This document shows, one piece after another, positions 16,178 through 26,614 of a stretch of DNA of 35,069 nucleotides. The number at the start of each line of letters is the position of its first letter. Within the stretch, counting starts at the first letter, position 1. The DNA comes from Chloroflexota bacterium (GTDB lineage: Bacteria; Chloroflexota; Limnocylindria; Limnocylindrales; CSP1-4), in contig PMXR01000027.1 of the NCBI GenBank assembly GCA_003171035.1, positions 41,040-76,108 on the forward strand, given 5' to 3'. Made by a program: the position numbers and the translations under genes. The notes beneath the pieces were generated by a model that was not told the DNA's origin, did not search any database, and saw only the letters and a program-made list of their open reading frames with translations.

Positions 16178-18571
16178 ATGACGGCTCGGATCGAGGAGCT
16201 TTCGGCTAAGACGGTACGGCCGGGACCGTCGAGTCGTCCGCCGAAAGCGTCCGTTCGCGAGGCGGCCTGGGGCTTCCTCTTCATCAGCCCCTGGATCGTC
16301 GGTCTGGTGCTGCTGACCGCGATCCCGATCATCGCCTCTCTGCTGCTGTCGTTCACGAACTACGACATCCTCCATCCGGAGCTGATCCGCTGGGTTGGAC
16401 TGGACAACTACGCCTGGGCCGCGTCCGACCCGGCCACGTCGAGTGCGGCGTGGTTCACGCTCAAGTTCGCGTTGGTGAGCGTGCCGTTGGGGATGGCAAC
16501 GGCGCTTGGGATCGCGATCCTCGTCAATCATCGGCTCCTCGTCGGGAAGAGAGTGTTTCGGACGCTCTTCTTCCTGCCCGTCCAGATCCCGGTCGTGGCG
16601 AGCGTCTTCATGTGGCTCGGCTTCGTCACGGGCGCCCGCGGCATGCCGATTACCTGGCTGCAGGACACCTCCACGAGCATCGCCCAGACGCTCAGCAGCC
16701 TTCCGGTGTTCAGCACTTTGGCCACCGTCTATCCGACGGGCTGGTTCACCGACAGGAGCTGGATACTGCCCTGGCTGATCCTGATGAGCGTCTGGGGCAT
16801 CGGCAACATGACGCTGATCTTCCTGGCCGGGTTGCAGGCGATCCCAAGCGTGCTGTATGACGCCGCCGCGGTGGATGGCGCCGGAGCATGGCGAACCTTC
16901 CGCACCGTGACCCTGCCGATGATCTCGCCGATGGTCTTCTACAGCCTCATCCTGAGCATCATCGGGGTTGCGGGGTACTTCACGCAGGCCTACTTGTGGA
17001 GCACAAATTCGCGGGGACGCGGCCGAATCGACGTGTGGAACCTCAACCTCTACACCACCGGTTGGGACTTCAATGCCATGGGCAAGGCATGCGCTCTGGC
17101 CTGGATCTTGTTCGTGGTGGTCATCGCCATCTCGGTGCTTCTCTTTTGGACCGCGAAACACTGGGTCTACTACGCCGGAGCCGATGCAACCAGCTCGAAG
17201 GCGACCACGCTCGAGGCCGAGGCCGCGCCTTCAGAGCCTGGGCCTGCGCCGGCCGGTGTCCCAATCGAGCCGGCGAGTGCGCTCGAGATCGAGGGCGCGC
17301 TTTCCGAGCCTGAGTCTGTGCCGGTGGTCGCAATTCGTCCTGCGACCGCGCTCGAGACCGAGCCTGCGGCCGTGATCGCCGCACTCTCGCCGAGATCGGA
17401 CAGGCCACGTCCCAAACTCATGCGGTTCATCGGCAAGCTGACATCCCGAACCGCGTTCACGGTAGTGACCGCAGTGCTGTGCGTGATGTTCCTGCTGCCA
17501 TTCCTGTACGCGCTTTCCGGGGCGTTCGGCGCGCCGGGCTCGGGGCGCGGCGCACCCGTTTACCCGGCTGTGGCACGCATGTACACGTGTACCGATTCGC
17601 AGCTGTGCACCTACCGGCCCCTCGCACGCGACCGAGTCAGCGGCAAGTTCACTCCGAGTGGAACGCCGGTCGACGTCTCGAAGCAGCCGGACCCCACGCT
17701 GCCGGTATTTGTGGTGCCCGGGTACGGCAACCTTGCGCTGCTGGAGGACCTTTCGGCCTATAACCAGCCCAGCGTCTTCATCGACCCGGCCGCGAACGAG
17801 CAGGTCGACCTCTCCATCAACCCGAGCAGGCTGAGCCGCGTTTGGGACTTCCACATCTCGCTCGACAACTTCGCGACCGCGATCGACTGGGCCGGAGTAA
17901 TCACCAAGACCGGGCCCGGAGGGCTGGCCACCTGGCTGCTCAACTCCATGATCATCGCCGGCTTCTCCACCATCGGAGCGGTTCTATCGTGCGTGCTGAT
18001 CGCGTACGGGTTCGCTCGGTTCAGGTTCCCCGGCCGCGACGTACTGTTCCTGGTCCTCATCGGTTCGGTTCTCATCCCGTATCCGGTGTTGCTGATTCCC
18101 CAGTTCATCCTGTACCGAGCGCTGGGATTAACCTCCGGCTTCCTGCCGCTCATCGTGCCAAACTTCTTCGGCAACGCGCTCTACATCTTCCTGTTGCGGC
18201 AGTTCTTCATGGCCCTTCCACGGGATCTTGACGAGGCGGCCATGGTCGACGGGGCCGGCCCGCTGCGCATACTGAGATCGGTAATCGTTCCGCAGGCGCT
18301 TCCGGCGATCATCGCGGTCGCACTGTTCCAGTTCTTCTTCTCGTGGGGAGACTTCTTCGGTCCTTTGGTCTACTTGAGCGGCAATGCCGACCGATACCCG
18401 GTGTCGCTGGGCGTGAACTACTTCACGTTCGCTCTCCAACAGGGCGGCACGAACGGACCCGGCGTCCTATTGGCGGGTTCGTTCATCGTCCTGATAGTGC
18501 CCGTGGCGATCTTCTTTGTAGCGCAGCGATTCTTCATGCGCGGCATCGTGGTCACGGGTGTCGAGAAGTAG
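16178..18571 (+). CDS. fused MalF-MalG-type sugar ABC transporter permease
   Basis: A 797-residue membrane protein that joins two sugar permeases normally made as separate subunits. The N-terminal half is MalF-like, with about six helices and the ATPase-contact EAA loop DAAAVDGAGAWRTFRTVTLP near residue 227. The C-terminal half is MalG-like, with EAAMVDGAGPLRILRSVIVP near residue 684. They are joined by an acidic Pro/Ala/Glu linker (about residues 339-407) made of repeats of ALExExA..SEP type. The MalG half has a roughly 110-residue external insert after its first helix. ATG 16178 follows GGGAG by 8 bases; an ATG 15 bases upstream is weaker. No binding protein or ATPase is adjacent, so these must come from elsewhere. 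The substrate is probably an oligosaccharide, judged from the CebR-type operator. Confidence 0.9.
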   Translation: MTARIEELSAKTVRPGPSSRPPKASVREAAWGFLFISPWIVGLVLLTAIPIIASLLLSFTNYDILHPELIRWVGLDNYAWAASDPATSSAAWFTLKFALVSVPLGMATALGIAILVNHRLLVGKRVFRTLFFLPVQIPVVASVFMWLGFVTGARGMPITWLQDTSTSIAQTLSSLPVFSTLATVYPTGWFTDRSWILPWLILMSVWGIGNMTLIFLAGLQAIPSVLYDAAAVDGAGAWRTFRTVTLPMISPMVFYSLILSIIGVAGYFTQAYLWSTNSRGRGRIDVWNLNLYTTGWDFNAMGKACALAWILFVVVIAISVLLFWTAKHWVYYAGADATSSKATTLEAEAAPSEPGPAPAGVPIEPASALEIEGALSEPESVPVVAIRPATALETEPAAVIAALSPRSDRPRPKLMRFIGKLTSRTAFTVVTAVLCVMFLLPFLYALSGAFGAPGSGRGAPVYPAVARMYTCTDSQLCTYRPLARDRVSGKFTPSGTPVDVSKQPDPTLPVFVVPGYGNLALLEDLSAYNQPSVFIDPAANEQVDLSINPSRLSRVWDFHISLDNFATAIDWAGVITKTGPGGLATWLLNSMIIAGFSTIGAVLSCVLIAYGFARFRFPGRDVLFLVLIGSVLIPYPVLLIPQFILYRALGLTSGFLPLIVPNFFGNALYIFLLRQFFMALPRDLDEAAMVDGAGPLRILRSVIVPQALPAIIAVALFQFFFSWGDFFGPLVYLSGNADRYPVSLGVNYFTFALQQGGTNGPGVLLAGSFIVLIVPVAIFFVAQRFFMRGIVVTGVEK

Positions 18572-18772
18572 CTCCTTGGCCGAGTCGTGGGTCATGGCCC
18601 AAGCCGGAGTGGCAATGACCGCTCCCGACCGGGCTCTCCCATGCGCGACGCATTTGTTCGAGCCACTGAGGCCATAACCACCACCAGGGCAGGGTTATGC
18701 CGATCCCTGTCAGGATCCAGAGCCTGTAACCGCCCTGACTTTGATGGAGTCTCAAGCTCCGAGTTGATCTGC

Positions 18773-18778
18773 TACACT
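18773..18778 (+). promoter_or_regulatory. -10 element of putative leaderless promoter
   Basis: TACACT ends 7 bases before ATG 18786, which has no Shine-Dalgarno sequence. The -35 region is not recognisable. The spacing fits transcription starting at or next to the ATG. Confidence 0.5.
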
Positions 18779-18785
18779 CCAACCA

Positions 18786-19715
18786 ATGGTCGGCCGAAGC
18801 CTTCGTCAAATCATCTGGGCGCGTCTCCGGCGGGACCGGGTCGCGATGATTTGCCTCATCATCCTGATCGTGTTCTACCTGGTCGGGATCTTCGGCCCCG
18901 TGGTCGCCGGCATGTTCGGCATATCGCCTTACACTTTCGACTCTAACGCGATCAGCGACCTGGGCGGAAAGCCGTACGGCGCCTTCGGCGGGATCAGCCT
19001 GGCGCATCCGCTGGGCGTCGAGTGGGGTACCGGCCGCGACATCTTCGCCCAGCTGCTGTTCGGCCTGCGGATCTCGCTCATCATCTCGACGACCGCGACG
19101 CTGCTGACCGTGACCATCGGGGTGCTGATCGGCATCATCGCCGGCTACGCCGGGGGCATAACGGACAGCCTGCTCGGCCGCCTGATGGACCTGATCCTCG
19201 CATTCCCGTTCCTGCTGATCGTGCTGGCACTGTCCGGTGTCCTCACCCAGCGGCTGACGGATCTGGGGGTGCCGGAGGGCAACGTGTCCCGGGTGCTCTA
19301 CCTTATCCTCGTGATGAGCGTCTTCGGCTGGCCGTATCTCGCCCGCATCGTGCGAGGCCAGGTCCTGAGTCTCCGCGAGCGCGAGTTCGTGGAAGCCGCG
19401 GTGTCCATGGGGGCCAGCCGGCGGCGGATCCTGTTCACTGAGATCCTGCCCAACCTGTGGGCGCCCATCCTGGTCTATGCGACGCTGACGCTGCCGAGCT
19501 ACATTGGGCTGGAGGCGGCCCTCTCGTTCCTCAACGTCGGCGTGCTCCCGCCCGACACGACATTCGGCGCGATGCTCGCCAATTCGGTGACCTACTTCAA
19601 CGTGGTCCCGACGTACCTGTTCATCCCGGGCACGGTGCTCGTCATCCTGGTTGTGTCGTTCAACCTGTTCGGCGACTCGCTCCGGGATGCCCTGGATCCA
19701 AAAGGGGGCCACTAA
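18786..19715 (+). CDS. peptide ABC transporter permease, DppC/OppC type
   Basis: A 309-residue inner-membrane permease that pairs with the DppB-type protein encoded further on. The N-terminal cytoplasmic tail and first helix (AMICLIILIVFYLVGIFGP) are typical of OppC_N. Five more helices and the EAA loop (FVEAAVSMGASRRRILFTEI) follow. An external loop with GTDxxGRD-like character (HPLGVEWGTGRDIFAQLL) matches the DppC family. Here it opens the operon, ahead of the binding-protein gene, instead of its usual place after dppB. The start follows a -10-like TACACT by 7 bases without a Shine-Dalgarno site, so the transcript may be leaderless. The substrate class (di- or oligopeptides, possibly nickel or other small ligands) is inferred from the family. 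Confidence 0.92.
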   Translation: MVGRSLRQIIWARLRRDRVAMICLIILIVFYLVGIFGPVVAGMFGISPYTFDSNAISDLGGKPYGAFGGISLAHPLGVEWGTGRDIFAQLLFGLRISLIISTTATLLTVTIGVLIGIIAGYAGGITDSLLGRLMDLILAFPFLLIVLALSGVLTQRLTDLGVPEGNVSRVLYLILVMSVFGWPYLARIVRGQVLSLREREFVEAAVSMGASRRRILFTEILPNLWAPILVYATLTLPSYIGLEAALSFLNVGVLPPDTTFGAMLANSVTYFNVVPTYLFIPGTVLVILVVSFNLFGDSLRDALDPKGGH

Positions 19716-19762
19716 AGCGGTTGGCCGACATGCCGGTGGGTCGGGATCGCCCCAGGTCCTCC

Positions 19763-19791
19763 ATGACTCCTTCTGCTCGCGCGTGTACTAT
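19763..19791 (+). promoter_or_regulatory. promoter in front of the binding-protein gene
   Basis: ATGACT (19763-19768) and TACTAT (19786-19791) are spaced by 17 bases, each 4 of 6 to the sigma-70 consensus. Transcription would start near 19798, giving a short leader with GGAGG ahead of ATG 19834. An ATG at 19798 could also be read leaderless, but the signal peptide favours 19834. Confidence 0.5.
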
Positions 19792-19833
19792 CGAGTGATG
19801 CCGGGTTATCCGGCGCCCTTGGAGGAACTGAGA

Positions 19834-21648
19834 ATGGAAAGAAGAATGGACAAGGGGTGGTTGCGCGCCTTGGCGCTCGGCGCCGTTGCGGCGCTGGCGC
19901 TCAGCGCCTGCAGCAGTAGCACGCCAACCGCCTCACAAGCCCCGGGGTCCACGACCCAGCCGACCACCGCCCCGACCGCGGGCCCGAAGGCCGGCGGCAC
20001 AGTCTATCTCCTGACCCAGGCCGACCAGTTTGACCAGGTCGACCCACAGCGCTCCTACACCGGAGAGGACCTCGCGTTCTTCTCGTCCACGATCTACCGG
20101 TCGCTCGAGGCGTACACGTACTCGCCGGACAACCCAACGGCATCGAAGCTGACGCCGGACCTGGCGACCGACCTCGGCACGTCCACGGACGGCGCCAAGA
20201 CCTGGAGCTTCACGCTCCGCGATGGCGTCACCTTCCAGGACGGCTCGCCGATCACGTGCGCCGACATCGCCTATGGAGTCTCGCGCACGTTCGCGACCGA
20301 CGTCATCAACCAGGGTCCGACCTACGCGATCCAGGACCTCAACATCCCGCAGGACGCTAAGGGCAACTCGCAATACCCGGGCCCGTACAAGGCCACCGCG
20401 GCCCAGCAGGCCCTGTTCGACGCGGCCGTCACCTGCTCCGCCGACGGCAAGACGATCACGTTCCACCTGAGCAAGCCGGTCGCGGACTTCAACTACACCG
20501 TGACGCTCGGCTTCTCGCCGGTTCCCAAGGCCGCTGACACGGGCGAGTCCTACGGTGTCGCCAAGCCGCCGATGGCCTCCGGCCCGTACGAGGTCCAGAG
20601 CTACACGACCGGCAAGGGCGGCAAGATGATCCTCGTCAGGAACCCCAATTGGAGTCAGGCGAGCGACCCGTACCGCCATCCTTATCCCGATCAGTGGGAG
20701 GTCGACTTCGGCCTCGACCCCCAGGTTATTGACCAGCGGCTGATCCAGAGCACGGGCACCGACCAGACTGCCATCTCGTACGCCGGGATGCAGCCCCAGA
20801 ACCTGGCCACCGTGTTCACCGACCCCACGACGACGCTCCCCGCCTTCGCCGGCCGCGCCGTCAGCGCCTATGACATCTACACCCGGTACCTGTGGATCAA
20901 CGTCCAGAAGGTTCCGAACCTGCTGATCCGCGAGGCCATGGCGGCCGCGCTCGACCGAAGCGCCATGAAGAAGAACCTCGGTGGTGACTTCTACGGCGAC
21001 TATGCCGACGGGGCGGTCAAGCCGAACATCGGCGCGGACTACGCCCCGACGGGGCTGTGGACGACCTTGCTCGGCGAGGCGATCCCGGACACGGGTGACC
21101 CGGCGTACGCAAAGACGCTGATCGCCAAGTCGGGTGTGGCTGCGCCGACGATCACCTACAACTATCCGGACACCCCCGTGCGGGGCAAGGAGGCCGCGAT
21201 CATCCAGGCCTCGCTCCAGGCGGCCGGGTTCAAGGTGACGCTGGCGCCGCTCCCGTCCGGGTCGTACTACAGCACCGTCTTCGATCCCACGAAGGCGGGC
21301 GACCTCGGCTACGGTGGCTGGGGAGCTGACTGGCCGAATGCCTCGACAGTCGTCCCGGATCTGTTCACCCAGGCGGGCGGATGGGACCTGTCGCAGGTCG
21401 ATGACTCAGCCTTCAACGCCGAGGTCCAAGCTGCAGCCGCCGAGACCGACCGCGCGAAGCAGTCGACCGACTGGCAGGCCCTCAACACCGAAACCATGAA
21501 GAACGTCTGGCTCATCCCGACTTTCTTCGGGCTCTCGCAGGACCTGGTAGGAACCAAGCTGGCCACGGTCGCCGGCGCCAACGGCGCCCTGTACCTGTGG
21601 GGACCCTACGGCTCGAAGCCGTACGGCGACTTCTACGTCAAGCAGTAA
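19834..21648 (+). CDS. peptide ABC transporter substrate-binding lipoprotein (family 5)
   Basis: A 604-residue extracytoplasmic binding protein of the DppA/OppA type (SBP_bac_5). The signal peptide (WLRALALGAVAALALSAC) ends in the lipobox LSAC, so the mature protein is lipid-anchored. A Ser/Thr/Pro-rich tether follows. Family segments are seen: the N-terminal GGTVYLLTQADQFDQVDPQ, the YTGEDLAFFSSTIYRSLE region, and WSFTLRDGVTFQDGSPITC. Near the C-terminus is WGADWPN, typical of the cluster that binds peptides. ATG 19834 has GGAGG 8 bases upstream. It sits between the two permease genes and has its own promoter. The strong hairpin downstream suggests that it is expressed above the rest of the operon. 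Confidence 0.94.
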   Translation: MERRMDKGWLRALALGAVAALALSACSSSTPTASQAPGSTTQPTTAPTAGPKAGGTVYLLTQADQFDQVDPQRSYTGEDLAFFSSTIYRSLEAYTYSPDNPTASKLTPDLATDLGTSTDGAKTWSFTLRDGVTFQDGSPITCADIAYGVSRTFATDVINQGPTYAIQDLNIPQDAKGNSQYPGPYKATAAQQALFDAAVTCSADGKTITFHLSKPVADFNYTVTLGFSPVPKAADTGESYGVAKPPMASGPYEVQSYTTGKGGKMILVRNPNWSQASDPYRHPYPDQWEVDFGLDPQVIDQRLIQSTGTDQTAISYAGMQPQNLATVFTDPTTTLPAFAGRAVSAYDIYTRYLWINVQKVPNLLIREAMAAALDRSAMKKNLGGDFYGDYADGAVKPNIGADYAPTGLWTTLLGEAIPDTGDPAYAKTLIAKSGVAAPTITYNYPDTPVRGKEAAIIQASLQAAGFKVTLAPLPSGSYYSTVFDPTKAGDLGYGGWGADWPNASTVVPDLFTQAGGWDLSQVDDSAFNAEVQAAAAETDRAKQSTDWQALNTETMKNVWLIPTFFGLSQDLVGTKLATVAGANGALYLWGPYGSKPYGDFYVKQ

Positions 21649-21684
21649 CCGCTACGCCTGGTCGTAGCTAGAGCCTCAACCCAA

Positions 21685-21723
21685 GCGCCCCCGGCGAGCG
21701 GCATCGCCTCTCACCGGGGGCGC
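21685..21723 (+). terminator. strong intra-operon stem-loop
   Basis: GCGCCCCCGG (21685-21694) pairs perfectly with CCGGGGGCGC (21714-21723). Inner GAG/CTC and GGC/GCC pairs extend the stem around an ATC loop. It lies in the 105-base gap between the binding-protein and DppB genes. No U-tract follows. It is best read as a partial terminator or a 3' mRNA-stabilising structure that raises binding-protein levels over the membrane subunits. Confidence 0.7.
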
Positions 21724-21753
21724 AACTATCCGGACCAAGGAAGGGCAAGCTCC

Positions 21754-22742
21754 GTGGCCGCATACGTGGTTCGTCGGGTGGTCATGATGGTCGGGCTCCT
21801 GTTCGTCCTGACCGTCGCGGTCTTCTTCCTGTTCACGCTCCTGCCGGGCGACCCGGCCCGGCTCACCTGCGGCAAGGCGTGCAGTCCCCAGATCATCGAG
21901 GCCAACCGGCATCGCCTGGGCTACGACCAGCCGATCCTGACCCAGTACGAGGAGTTCCTGTCGGGGCTGGTCGTCGGGCGCACGTACTCCGCCGACTCCC
22001 CTGATCCCATCGTGTGCAACGCCCCGTGCCTCGGTTACTCGTTCACCCGCCACGAGCAGGTGCTGACGCTGATCACGGCGGCCGCCCCGACGACCTTCTG
22101 GCTCGCAACTGGGGCGTTCATCATGTGGATCTCAGCCGGGATCTCGCTGGGCATCTTTGCCGCGCTCAACCACGGTCGCTGGCCAGACCGGCTCGTCATG
22201 GGCATCTCGCTGGTCGGCTACTCGCTGCCGTCGTTCTTCATCGGCCTCGTTCTGATCTTCTTCGTCATCCTCAAGTTAAACTGGCTGCCGTTTCCCGCGT
22301 ACGTTTCGCCGTTCGACAACCCATTCCAGTTCCTGCAGACGATGATCCTCCCCTGGATCGTCCTCGCGGTCCTGAACACGGCCTTTTACATGCGCCTGAC
22401 TCGCAACCAGGTACTCGAGACGTTCAACGAGGATTTCGTGCGGACCGCCCGCGCCAAGGGCCTTCCTGAGAGGACGGTCGTCATCAAGCACGCCCTCCGG
22501 GCGGGCCTGACGCCCCTCGTGACGGCCGCCGGGATGGACCTCGCCGCCCTCCTTGGCGGGGCGATCATCACCGAGAGCATCTTCAGCCTGCCGGGGCTCG
22601 GCGCGCTCGCGGTGAGCTCGGTCCTCGAGTCCGACCTGCCCCTGATCACTGGGATCACGCTCGTCACGTCGGCGATCATCATCGTGGCGAACCTGGTGGT
22701 CGACCTGTTGTACGCGGTGATCGACCCGCGCGTGAGGCTGGC

Positions 22743-22746
<4 letters not shown>
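21754..22746 (+). CDS. peptide ABC transporter permease, DppB/OppB type
   Basis: A 330-residue permease. The N-terminal segment (AAYVVRRVVMMVGLLFVLTV) is the classical OppB start, followed by LLPGDPARLTCG. The EAA-type loop is seen as DFVRTARAKGLPERTVVIKH. The first external loop is longer than usual and carries four Cys (TCGKAC and CNAPC), which could form disulphides outside the cell. The GTG start follows AAGGAAGGGC. The stop overlaps the start of the first ATPase gene (GTGA), so these genes are translationally coupled. It forms the membrane channel with the DppC-type permease encoded upstream. Confidence 0.94.
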
Positions 22747-23797
<1,051 letters not shown>

Positions 23798-23798
<1 letters not shown>

Positions 23799-24967
23799 TG
23801 ACGACCGAGACGGGCGAGATCCTTCGCGTCAGCGATCTCCGGACCTATTTTCCGGTCCGGTCCCATGCACTGATCCCGCGTGTCATCGGCCAGGTGAAGG
23901 CCGTTGACGGCGTCAGCTTCCAGGTCGGGTCCGCGGAGACGTTGGGCCTTGTCGGCGAGAGTGGGTCCGGCAAAACGACGGTTGCGAGGTCGGTGCTGAT
24001 GCTGGTCCGCCCCACCAGCGGCCAGATCGTCATCGATGGCCAGGAGATCACCCACCTCTCCCCGAAGGCACTGATGCCGATGCGCCGCAAGGCGCAGATG
24101 ATCTTCCAGGATCCGTACAACGCCCTCAACCCGCGCCATACCGTCGGGGGGATCATCGGCGCGCCGTACCGTATCCAGGGGATCGAACCACCCGGCGGTG
24201 TAAGGGCCGCGGTCCAGGCGCTCATGGAGCGGGTGGGCCTGAACCCGGAGCATTACAACCGGTACCCGAATGAGTTCTCCGGCGGGCAGCGCCAGCGGAT
24301 CGGGATCGCCCGGGCGATCGCGCTGCGGCCCAAGCTGATCGTATGCGACGAGCCGGTCTCCGCCCTCGACGTGTCGATCCAGGCCCAGATCATCAACCTC
24401 CTGCGCGACCTGCAACAGGAGTTCGGTCTCTCCTATCTGTTCGTCGCCCATGATCTCGCGGTGGTCCGCCAGATCTCGCACCGCGTCGCGGTCATGTACC
24501 TGGGCCACCTGATGGAGATGGCGCCTCGAGAGACTATCTACGCCGCGCCGCTCCACCCGTACACCCACTCGCTGCTATCGGCCGTGCCGATCCCGGACCC
24601 CAAGTTGCAGAAGGAGCGGTCCCGGATCATGCTCGAAGGTGACCTGCCGAGCCCGATCAACCCGCCCAGCGGCTGTGTGTTCCGCACTCGCTGCTTCCAG
24701 GCCCAGGAGCGCTGCAGCGTCGAGGTGCCGCCGCTCATCGAGGTGGCACCAGGTCATCAGGTCGCCTGCCACTTCCCGGTCGCGACCCTGCCTGCCGGCA
24801 TCGAGACAGCGCTAGCGACGTTGGAGAATCAGCCCGGCGTTCCGGTTCGTCGGCCCCAACCCGCCGGCGATCAAGTGAGTTCGGCGCAACTAGATCGTCT
24901 TCCGGCCGATGGCCGACCCGACTCCACGCCCGTCCGCCCTAAAGTCAGGGTCGGTCGATCTCGTTGA
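23798..24967 (+). CDS. peptide ABC transporter ATPase, DppF/OppF type
   Basis: The second ATPase of the importer, 389 residues. Walker A GESGSGKT lies near residue 52, the signature SGGQRQRIG near 161 and Walker B LIVCDEPVSALD near 180. The C-terminal Cys region GCVFRTRCFQAQERC is present. The protein then runs about 50 residues past the usual end, into a Pro/Arg-rich tail that may be poorly folded. ATG 23798 overlaps the previous stop; a GTG one codon earlier is possible. It heterodimerises with the DppD-type ATPase. The 187-base gap to the next gene holds no other gene. Confidence 0.94.
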
Positions 24968-25154
24968 ATCCCTCGACCCGGCGGCTGTCGGCTCCCTGAC
25001 CGCCTCGTCCGGTTTCCGGTTTTCAAGTGGCGGGAACTCGTGCCAGGTCGCCCAGCTGTTCATGAGCAACTCATGTACCGCGGCCCGCGGCTCGTCTCAC
25101 GGCGTGCGCGTCGGCCCGGCGATCCGCCGGAATGGCGGAGAGGAGGTACGGGTC

Positions 25155-26099
25155 GTGACTTACTCCATCGTCGCGCGCGACAGGACGACCGGTGATCTCG
25201 GCGTCGCGGTTCAGTCCAAGTTTCTGGCCGTCGGATCCGTCGTCCCATGGGCGCGCGCCGGCGTCGGGGCTATCGCAACCCAGTCGTATGCCAACGTCGG
25301 GTTCGGCCCCGACGGCCTGGCGCTCCTTGCCGGCGGGGCGACTGCGACGGGCGCGCTCGCGACGCTCGTCGAGGCGGATCGCCTCCCGGAGCAACGCCAG
25401 GTCGGCATCGTGGACGCCCACGGAGCGTCGGCCACCTACACCGGACGCTCATGCTTCGCCTGGGCCGGTGGGCGAACCGGCAGCGACTATGCCGCCCAGG
25501 GCAACATCCTCGCCGGACCGGCGGTTGTGGACGGGCTGGCAGATACGTTCGAGGCCGGGGGTCTCCCGTTCCCGGAGCTGCTGGTCGCCTGCCTGGGGGC
25601 AGCCGATGCCGCGGGCGGCGATCGACGCGGCCGTCAGTCGGCGGCGCTCCTCGTCGTCCGCGAGGGCGGCGGGTACGGCGGTGGCAACGATCGGTGGATC
25701 GACCTCCGGGTGGACGACCACGCCGACCCGGTCGCCGAGCTGGCCCGGCTCCTCGATCTCACGCACCTCTACATGGACCGGCCTACGCCGGCCGAGCTCA
25801 TCGCCCTGGATACCGCGCTTGCCGGCGAGCTCCGCGACCACCTCGGACGCCTTGGATGGGATCCCGCGACCGGCGGCAGCCCGGTCTTCGCCCCGATGTG
25901 GCCCGACGAGGCCGAGTCCGAGCAGGAGAGGCCCTCCGTTGGCGATCCGCAGCCCCTGCCGGACGGCTGGGGCCCCGCCTGGCAGGACCGCTTCCTGGCC
26001 TGGATGGCCGTCGAGAACCTCGAGGAGCGCACCGCTGCCGCGGGGTGGATCGATCCGAAGGTGCTGGCGTACCTCCGCGACGCGGCGTTGAAGCGGTAG
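25155..26099 (+). CDS. DUF1028 family Ntn-hydrolase-like protein
   Basis: A 314-residue protein. The first 200 residues match DUF1028: TYSIVARDRTTGDLGVAVQS, then KFLAVGSVVPWARAGVGAIA, then TQSYANVGFGPDGLALLAGG. In this family the Thr after the initiator resembles the N-terminal nucleophile of Ntn-hydrolases, which would require initiator removal. A C-terminal region of about 80 residues contains a putative peptidoglycan-binding-like part. I chose GTG 25155 because AGGAGGT lies 7 bases upstream and conserved homology begins right there. The frame is open further up but without family sequence. It follows a peptide transporter in the same direction, so a role in processing peptides or cell-wall fragments is plausible but unproven. 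Confidence 0.88.
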   Translation: MTYSIVARDRTTGDLGVAVQSKFLAVGSVVPWARAGVGAIATQSYANVGFGPDGLALLAGGATATGALATLVEADRLPEQRQVGIVDAHGASATYTGRSCFAWAGGRTGSDYAAQGNILAGPAVVDGLADTFEAGGLPFPELLVACLGAADAAGGDRRGRQSAALLVVREGGGYGGGNDRWIDLRVDDHADPVAELARLLDLTHLYMDRPTPAELIALDTALAGELRDHLGRLGWDPATGGSPVFAPMWPDEAESEQERPSVGDPQPLPDGWGPAWQDRFLAWMAVENLEERTAAAGWIDPKVLAYLRDAALKR

Positions 26100-26123
26100 A
26101 CGGCCGGAGCTTGCCGCAGCCGG

Positions 26124-26420
26124 CTACTGCCCCTTGAACATCCCGTCTGCCAGCACCGGGACGAGATCCGTCACGTCGAGCCGGGCGGCGATTGCCACGT
26201 CGTCGCTGAAGCCGCGGTCGACCAGCTCGCGGCCCGACGCCGAGCCCGTCAGCGCGACCGACCCAGTACGGGATCACGGCCGCACCTCGCTCGACCGCCA
26301 CCGATACAGCCGTCGAGAATGACAGCACGTCGACGACGATCACCAGGTTGGCCTCACCGGCCAGGAGCTGGACGCCGGCCCGCCCCCAGTCCATCCGCGC
26401 GCGATAGCCGTGCTGCCGGT
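26124..26420 (-). pseudogene. comB-like (2-phosphosulfolactate phosphatase) remnant
   Basis: Two parts of a ComB-family protein survive in different frames. The N-terminal piece (from about 26420 down to 26260) reads MDWGRAGVQLLAGEANLVIV, then VDVLSFSTAVSVAVERGA, typical of the family start. The C-terminal piece (about 26260 to 26124) reads SGRELVDRGFSDDVAIAA, then RLDVTDLVPVLADGMFKGQ and a stop, typical of the family end. Roughly 130 middle residues are missing and the frame shifts at the join, so the gene cannot encode an active enzyme. The family hydrolyses phosphosulfolactate in coenzyme M-type pathways, but bacterial members are poorly understood. The left boundary is approximate. Confidence 0.78.
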
Positions 26421-26614
26421 GGCTCGGGTCAGGATCCGTGCCGGGATTCACCGGCCCAGCACACTCCGGCGATCGGCGACAACCGGGCGATGCCGAAGCC
26501 GCGGGAGTCGTCGCGCATCGCCTCTGGAAGGCGCCAAAGACGGGCACAAGGATCAGGTCACGCGGGGCGCCGTGCCCCTGCTGGTGTCGACCCCCTCGGG
26601 GTCGACACGGTGAA

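Noticed and set aside
18552-19712. A 386-codon minus-strand frame opposite the DppC-type permease
   Set aside because: Its Asp/Gln/Arg/His-rich composition is typical of the antisense of membrane-protein codons.
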